DNA from: Gonocerus acuteangulatus
Lineage: Eukaryota; Arthropoda; Insecta; Hemiptera; Coreidae
DNA: 64,000 nt
Direction: 5' to 3'
NCBI GenBank assembly: GCA_946811695.1
Contig: OX328123.1
Span: 152,915,840-152,979,839 of the forward strand
The notes beneath the pieces are model-generated. The model had not been told where the DNA came from, did no database searches, and was given only the letters and a program-made list of their open reading frames with translations. Position 1 is the first letter of the stretch; the number at the start of each line of letters is the position of its first letter. The translations under genes were made by a program, and so were the position numbers. Below are positions 57,820 to 64,000 of the stretch, piece after piece.

Positions 57820-57990
57820 TAATGCTAAATGCATTAGACCACCCGACATACCTATGTAATGTACTGTATAACGTACTTCATTTTCGTACATGGCCACCGC
57901 GCATGCGCGAACGCCAGCGGACACTTTCTTGTAACGCTGTTTTGTAACAGGTTTTTTTCAGTTTAGTTATCGCTAGAGCATATTTATGCT
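57820..57990 (-). repeat. CpG-rich interspersed repeat, copy 3
   Basis: Right-arm counterpart of 38764-38940. Confidence 0.6.
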
Positions 57991-58074
57991 AAAAATAAAA
58001 AAAAAAAAAAAATATAGTCAATGAAGGAGCTGAAAAATAATCGAATAGCCAAAAACTGAGGCGAGAGGTAATTG

Positions 58075-58190
58075 CTCAGAGGCGACCAACGGTGTCCCAG
58101 GGTGAAGACTGCCCGGTGGCAGTGAGCACATAACACTCCGTGACAAAGATCGTAGGTTCGATTCCCACTATGGGGTGGTTGCTTTTCTTT
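58075..58190 (+). mobile_element. SINE-3, tRNA-like, right-arm copy
   Basis: B box GGTTCGATTCCCACT and A-box-like gcccggtggcagtgagcac on the plus strand. It was duplicated with the arm rather than inserted independently. Confidence 0.55.
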
Positions 58191-58543
58191 AAATAATATA
58201 AAATGCAAAAGCCATATCATTGCTAGAAAACGGTGGTAACCTATAGATCACGCGTCTTAAAATTCTTAGTTAATAATAATGGACGTTAAAATTTAAATAA
58301 ATAATTAATGTAGAGAATCTCTTACTTTGCAAGTTCTTACATTTCCTTAAGTTCATTTATCTCTTAAAAATAAATTACTTAGGAAAATCTCTTAAACACC
58401 TAATAAGAAATGGGCCCATTAATAAGGCGAGGGGTTGTAAAGTTCTTTAAAGGATAAGAATTGCATTATATATTCGATAGCCAATCTATCTAAGAGCTGT
58501 AAATCAGGGAGAGGGTGGTGGAACTAAAACCTCCCGGAGGGTT

Positions 58544-58759
58544 TTGGTGGTGCAAGATCTGGTGGAGGTGGTAAGCTCGCTCAGGCCGTACGTCATGCTA
58601 AGTAGGGCCGTGGTTGGTCCGGCCGAGGAAATTGCACAGCCTGTCTTGAATACGGACGAGGGGGTAATGGGAGTTTTCAACTGCCTCTTCCTCTCAACTC
58701 CGGGCCTATTTCAACCAATACTGCTCAACTTGAGGAAGCATTTAGAGAAAAAAAAGTAA
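58544..58759 (+). other. 71-codon open frame, right-arm copy
   Basis: Partner of 37995-38210 with one residue changed. Coding status is undecided. Confidence 0.2.
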
Positions 58760-59554
58760 GCTTAAAGAGTTGTATTTTTTTTTTTTTGTTTTTTTGGATC
58801 ATTAGGCTAAGGATGGATGTCTCTTGCGTGCCAAAGAGATATAGAAAGGGATTTTATCAACTTGCCCAAGTTATTATAAAAGTCAGAACAGCAGGGACGG
58901 TGGCACCTTTCAGTTCTCATCCCCAGTATCATTTGGCTAGCTTAGATTAGAATCGGGTTATGATTTATCTCAATATATCGCGACGTTTAATGTAAAACGT
59001 TATTCTCAAAGAGAGGAAAGATCATAGGTGCCACAAGAAGAAAATGACACTTCCTATAAGCCGAAATTACTTATCAACTGTGGCCTATGAAAAGATTAAC
59101 CTTCCTCCAGTCGCGCCTGCTTTTCTAACATCGCCACTCGCCATAGGCTTATATAAGGGGGGGGGCTGAGGGGGCTACAGCCCCCTCCCCCCGAAATTTT
59201 GATTTGATCGGTAAAAATTTAAATAAGATCATTTAGTTCATAAAACATATTATATTTTGGGTGTAAAAGCGTTTAACTTGGCTAAAACTCTTCCAAAATC
59301 TAACTTGTTAGTATTCCATACACCGGAAATAGTCTCACCCCCCTCCCTGAAATTTTCCCAGCCCCCTCCGAAATTATTTTCTATATACGCCCATGCGACT
59401 CGCGTGTTTGAAAATTTCAAACATCTTAGAATTTAGGCATTTTCTTATATTATTAGACTTTATTTGCTTGATAACATTATTAAATATAAAATAACACATA
59501 AAACTGGTAATTGGGAATAAATAACAATTTTTTAAAATATGAATTATATTTATT

Positions 59555-59783
59555 TTACCTCGCGATGGTTTTAGGGCCTGGCAGTATTTTCAAGTTTTTT
59601 TGTTTAGTTTTAGAAGGCTTTGAAAAACTTACATTTCTCCAATTTGTTATTCGATCTTTGCCCAGATATAAATCACAATCCTCGACGTTATCACTGTCTG
59701 TTGATTCTTTATCGCACCAGTCTTGAGTCACTATCATAGCATCACTAACACATAGCACACTTTATCCTGCACTACATCTTCAC
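59555..59783 (-). pseudogene. piggyBac-like N-terminal fragment, right-arm copy
   Basis: The minus strand reads DCDLYLGKDRITNWRN and LPGPKTIAR, differing from the left arm by F to L and S to C. The preceding piggyBac-like segment (IPRILLELDEE) is missing because the arm ends within the TIR element. Confidence 0.5.
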
Positions 59784-59785
59784 TA

Positions 59786-60184
59786 CCGTAAAAGTGGGTT
59801 ACTTTGGCCCTTTGTCCCAAAATAAAAAAGTGTTTGGATCATGTGTACCAGGAGCTGATATTGTCAGATTCACGTACTAACTCAGGATTCCGTTAGGCCT
59901 GAGTACCTGCTAGAAGGCACCGACTGTTTAACAGTTCTAGTTATCCCTGCTAGGTCGTAAAAGACGTTCTTCACAGCCTATTGTAAAAGACATGTTTCTG
60001 TTCTCCTCAAACTTCCGTCTGCACAAGGAGAACAATACATGTTTTAGCTGAAGTAAGAAATGAATATTGTAGCCAATATCATCCCTAACCAGGATATGAA
60101 CTGGAATTTTGCTTAATTGTATTTCCAGTTTGAATATAGATATATTTTAAATATGATACTGGTATCTGTTAAATATCGGGTTAC
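59786..60184. mobile_element. Truncated TIR element, right-arm copy
   Basis: One terminal repeat (CCGTAAAAGTGGGTTACTTT, after TA at 59784-59785) and about 400 bases are kept. The other end is lost at the duplication junction. Confidence 0.7.
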
Positions 60185-60438
60185 AGATATCGCCTTAAAA
60201 ATGGTTTCATTCGTTTTCCTATGTTATGAAACCTATAAAACAAGTATCTGCAAGCATATGAACTCAAAAACGTAAGCGTTACGATTTTTTTGCGCGAATT
60301 TCGCCCCAAACGCCACCTTCCTTTGGGCGGATTCTGCTGGCTAACGAACTTGACCTTTCAAATTGGACGAAGGATTTTTGTACTAAATTTCATCAAAATC
60401 GGACCATTGCTCTCTGAGCTAAGCCGCGAACAAACAAA

Positions 60439-60490
<52 letters not shown>

Positions 60491-60606
60491 CAAATTTGAA
60501 CCACCGTCATTTTCGGTCTCTGGGGGTTCTGAAACGCAAAATTTTCTAGTCGGCACTTCCGGATTGTTTCATGAGATCAACCTTATAAGCGGGGCACCTC
60601 CCTATG
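60185..60606 (+). mobile_element. HINE fragment from mid-body to an incomplete 3' end
   Basis: Begins agatatcgcc, in the middle of the HINE body, right at the duplication junction, and runs through a TA tract (60441-60482) to gcggggcacctccctatg. The second half of the terminal hairpin is missing. Confidence 0.75.
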
Positions 60607-60897
60607 AAAACTTTATTCGATCACTATTTTTCCATTTTTCTCAAAAAAACAATTAAAGCGATCGCCTTTAAACTGGTTTCATTCGGTTTTCTGGGCCAGT
60701 AAACCTATAAAACGAGTACTTGCAAGCACATGAAGCAAGCGTAACGATTTTTTTCGCGCGAATTTCGCTGCAAAAACCATGTTCCGGTGGGCGGATTCTG
60801 CTGGTTAACGAACTTGACCTTTCAAATTAGACGAAAGATTTTTTTAGCAAATTTCATCAAAATCGGACCATTATTCGCTGTGCTAGGCCGCGAACAG

Positions 60898-60929
<32 letters not shown>

Positions 60930-60939
60930 GGAGAGAGAG

Positions 60940-60970
<31 letters not shown>

Positions 60971-60980
60971 AGATAGAGAG
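60607..60980 (+). mobile_element. HINE body fragment followed by (TA)n and (GA)n
   Basis: Body sequence from caattaaagcgatcgcc to gaacagacaaa, a TA tract (60901-60929), then GA repeats and a G run (60930-60972). There is no 3' block. Confidence 0.65.
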
Positions 60981-62575
60981 AAAGAGAGATATAAATACAT
61001 TTATAAGTTTGTTCTTGTCCAAATAATTTCAGAAGCAGACTACTACTTCTGCAAGAAACTTTAATTAAACTTTAAATTCACTTAAGGTGAAGATGTAATT
61101 AAAGGGAGGTGAAGATATAGCCATGGAATATTCAACATTTGTCTGTTACTTTAGAATTAGATTTTGTAAGTACCAAGGAACTGTTAAAGGCGCATTTAGT
61201 AGGTGTCTGCTTTATTCGGATAATTACAACACCGCTTTCTCTCTTGGAGATATTGTGGTTAGGGAAAAGAATGTTCCCAGGACGGTTTTCATTTGGTAGA
61301 CGGGAGCAATTTTATTTATTACCCTCACCCGTTGGAAAAATTGTGCGGAATGATTTCCCTTGCGGTTCACCTGAAGAATGTCTTATCGTCAATTTTAATT
61401 CATTAAATAAGTCTTAAGGCTAAGGAAATAAAAATATTTCTTACTAATATCTTATGAATCACTAAGGTTATTCGAAAAAAATCAAAAAGTCCCTCACGCA
61501 GGAGCAGCATAACAGTTCATTCAACAGTAAAGTGGTTACATTACGCCTCGGCCTTAAAGTGACGTTTATGAATTTATGTGATTTACTTAAACGTTCACTT
61601 ACAGTCCAGGGAACATATTTTTTCAGTTGGAAGTTAGAAGGGGCACATTAATTTTTCGGAAATATCCTCAGAACAACTGAAATAACAATAATTCAGATAT
61701 ACGTAAATCGAAAAATTCCCAAAATATGTTTTAACAATGTATATATATGCACATATTATTTGTTAGGGTTCTTCGCTGGGGAGAATTATTGATGTTAATA
61801 CGGTATTCTCCAGCGGTCGGTTTTTCCGGGTGATATTTCGCAGAAATCCCATTCTGTTTCATCAGAACTTTTTTGTTTGTTATTATATAATAACCTTTAT
61901 CATATTCAAAAAATTACAAACAAAAACGTTTAAAAAACATGGACAACGGTCTGATGTAGTAGAATGGAAGTTCTTTTAGGACTAATTTTGCTTATAAAGG
62001 CGTGCCCAAGGCGTCAAATGAATTTTCCCATAATGCTCCTAATTTAAAAAGTTAATAATTTAAAAACAAATCGTTACGGCGTCCAATTTGACCAAATTAA
62101 AGATTGCAACATTTTTTGAGAGCTTGTAAAGCTTTTGTTTGCATTTTGCAACATTTTTCACTGCCTCAATTGAAAAATTATTAAATATGAAATGATAACT
62201 TTATTTCCTGCTCTAGAAGTTTAGATGCTGTTGTAGTATGAATAAAACATAAAAAATAGATATTTCCTCAGTTTCTTGTTGGTAACTTAATACGTATTTA
62301 GTACATTCATATTCCAGAATGAAATTGATTCAGTATGCAATAAAGAATCCACCAAATTTTGTTTAAGTCGGTTTGATATTTAATGCATAATAACTCTGCA
62401 GTAGAGGTATCCGCGAAAAAATTAACATTTTTGGATTTGTTACAAAATCCAAACGATTTTTTTTTTTTTTTTATATTTGAAATATGTTTCATAGGTGAAA
62501 TGTAACCAAACAGTTACTTTTTCATAAACGGTCTTTCTGGACGACTTCGGGATTTTCTTAAAGTTGTGTAAGTAC
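60981..62575. other. Unassigned sequence with a HINE-like 5' end
   Basis: At 61489-61515 GTCCCTCACGCAGGAGCAGC and ataac resemble a diverged HINE-type 5' end, like 48328. A 92-codon open frame (61139-61417) has no recognisable domain. No gene is called. Confidence 0.35.
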
Positions 62576-62758
62576 TTTTTTTTTTTTTTTTTTACGGCGC
62601 ATCTACATCTAGGTCATTAGCGCCGACATCCAGGGTGCAGCGAGGAATTTTACCAGCGAGCCGTGGGATGATGAAATTCCTACCGGATGTTGGGAATCGA
62701 ACCCACCATCTCCCGCTTATGAATCCAAGGCGCTAGCTATTAGACCACGGGAGACCCC
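62576..62758 (-). mobile_element. SINE-2, tRNA-derived, full length, with target duplication
   Basis: On the minus strand the A box is TGGTCTAATAGCTAGCGCC and the B box GGGTTCGATTCCCAAC. The body includes aaaattcctcgctgca, and the tail hairpin has stems CGGCGC/GCGCCG around TAATGACCTAGATG before poly-A. The repeat tgtaagta flanks it (62567-62574, 62759-62766). It is the reference copy of the family in this window. Confidence 0.88.
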
Positions 62759-62766
62759 TGTAAGTA

Positions 62767-63817
62767 TTGTTACACTTATTACTATTTCACAAAGCAGTGA
62801 ATAAATGTTAATATTTCAAATAATAGTAAATTATTTATTTATGACAGAAAAAATAAACAAATAAATGAAGGTGGATAGAAGCACGCAGGCTTGCTATAAG
62901 TAACGTTTTCTGCAGGAAGCCTCGTTGCTACGTGGCGTTGGAGATATTATACGTAAGCATATACGTATGTTTGCGTTTGTATACTAATTCCGATGAAAAG
63001 ATAAACCAAAGCTGTGAGAATGTTAAATATTACACGAAAATCTTAGAATTGTAATAGCTACTCCAAGATTCATGAACATCTATTCACAACGCACTTCTTG
63101 TTAATACTTTCTTTTTCTCTTAGAAGCAAGTGCTTCCCTTTTTACCAAAAAAGTGGGGCAGTAGTCGTAGAGAAGAAAGCCGATAGTATCTTGGCTCTTG
63201 AGGTTTAATAAGTGCTGTGGTATCTTGAAGGCGAGATCTAAGATTGCACCGATAGCCGACACAAAATCTATACCAGCATTCAGCAATGTCTCATATCTTC
63301 CCTTGGCACATCACTTATCTATTATTTTATTGATGTGATTCTTCTTTCCCTGATTTATCTAATAAATTCTATAAAATTATTTCAAATGACTCTACTAAAT
63401 CCCAAATTGATTTGATACAATTTACGATTTTTTTTTTTTTTTTAATTTTTCCCTGGAGAAAAATATCCTTATTTATCAGGCATCCAAACAGTTATTCCCT
63501 TATCGAAAAAAACTTAAAAATTTAACTGTTAAAAAAAAATAATTAAAAGTTTGAAGAGTAAAAACTAGTTATGAGCTCTTAAAATAAAGTACTTGAAAAT
63601 AAAAGTTAATGTAATACTTTTATTTTTTTTTTAAATCTGAAATAAAAGTTTTAAGTATTTTAATCAAGAATTTTAGAGTTTTATTTTGTTTATTTACTGA
63701 AATATATTTGTTGATACAAAACAAAAAAAAACATTTTCCTACTAAGTATTTTAATAACAAATAACTTTAAAACTTTTATTTTTTAAGTTGAATAATAACA
63801 GTAAAAAAACTATTTTT
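62767..63817. other. Unassigned sequence
   Basis: Nothing beyond A/T runs was recognised. Confidence 0.3.
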
Positions 63818-63958
63818 GCTTTTAACGCGGTTCCTCCCTCCTTTCATAGGGAGGAACCCCACTTATAAGGTTGCTCTCATGAAACAATCCGGAAGTGCCG
63901 ACTAGAAAATTTTGCGTTTCAGAACCCCCAGAGACCGAAAATGACGGTGGTTCAAATT

Positions 63959-64000
<42 letters not shown>
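63818..64000 (-). mobile_element. HINE 3' end running out of the window
   Basis: On the minus strand the hairpin ends ACCGCGTTAAAA at 63818, preceded by the conserved ccggaagtgccgac region and a (TA)n tract that reaches the window edge. The body lies outside. Confidence 0.8.

Larger units (their letters stand above)
56793..60184. repeat. Large inverted duplication, right arm (3.4 kb)
   Basis: Reverse complement of 36570-39890. The outer end stops inside the TIR element at ...cgggttac (60184) and continues directly as HINE body. The inner end stops at gtcagtac (56793). Small indels include an extra segment near 57428-57500 (agactcagtcaaacatgtg). Confidence 0.92.

Noticed and set aside
1..64000. 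LTR retrotransposons or retrovirus-like elements
   Set aside because: I looked for long direct repeats, primer-binding sites and protease/integrase motifs and saw none. All RT sequences are of the non-LTR type.

Overview
This window looks like a gene desert of an arthropod nuclear genome, most likely an insect. I base that on very AT-rich DNA, I-, Jockey- and mariner-type elements of insect style, pol III-derived SINEs, Helitrons, many (TA)n microsatellites and minisatellites, and no sign of operons or prokaryotic signals. The species cannot be named from the sequence. I found no convincing host protein-coding gene and no free-standing tRNA or rRNA gene. Every recognisable coding region belongs to a transposable element, and every one is broken.

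Layout. 1-7.2 kb: a Helentron-type element (HINE) split by a full-length LINE (LINE-A, 684-6680, 12-bp target duplication); each LINE-A ORF has one in-frame stop. 7.2-10.2 kb: a CpG-rich repeat, a Harbinger-like MITE and a 159-bp minisatellite. 10.2-13 kb: tRNA-derived SINEs and a canonical Helitron (10855-12963, CTAG end) loaded with SINEs. 13-17.8 kb: a decayed RT/RNase H LINE (LINE-E), a palindromic element and other fragments. 17.9-19.5 kb: the most complete HINE. 19.5-27 kb: four unrelated minisatellites, two LINE 3' ends and a 5S-derived SINE. 27.6-35.7 kb: a complete but frameshifted mariner, then an array of five HINEs (two forward, three reverse) around the halves of a second, split mariner. 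35.8-40.8 kb: piggyBac-like remains, a TIR element and the left arm of a large inverted duplication. 40.8-47.9 kb: LINE-B carrying a nested Jockey-type LINE-C, then a second LINE-C carrying a nested 5S SINE, all with target duplications. 48.8-49.8 kb: a 979-bp hAT-type foldback with a perfect 8-bp target duplication. 52.4-56.7 kb: LINE and Tc1 remains and two HINEs. 56.8-60.2 kb: the right arm of the inverted duplication. 60.2-64 kb: HINE pieces and a full-length tRNA SINE.

How the parts relate. LINE-A ends in a small 3' hairpin (stem, loop starting TAATGACC, second stem, poly-A). The same kind of tail ends the 5S-derived SINE and a tRNA-derived SINE, with paired base changes in the stem, and decayed forms lie inside HINEs and the hAT foldback. 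This fits SINEs using the machinery of a LINE-A-like partner. HINEs are the dominant family. They share a 5' end, a subterminal inverted repeat matching the 3' hairpin, a (TA)n tract at a fixed place and a 3' stem-loop ending CTAAAA, which is the DINE-1/HINE plan. Nested insertions with target duplications give a relative order of events. The most informative structures are the HINE/mariner inversion, the shared-hairpin SINE/LINE set, the hAT foldback and the 3.3-kb inverted duplication with a microhomology junction. I found no evidence for a wholly new type of biological system.
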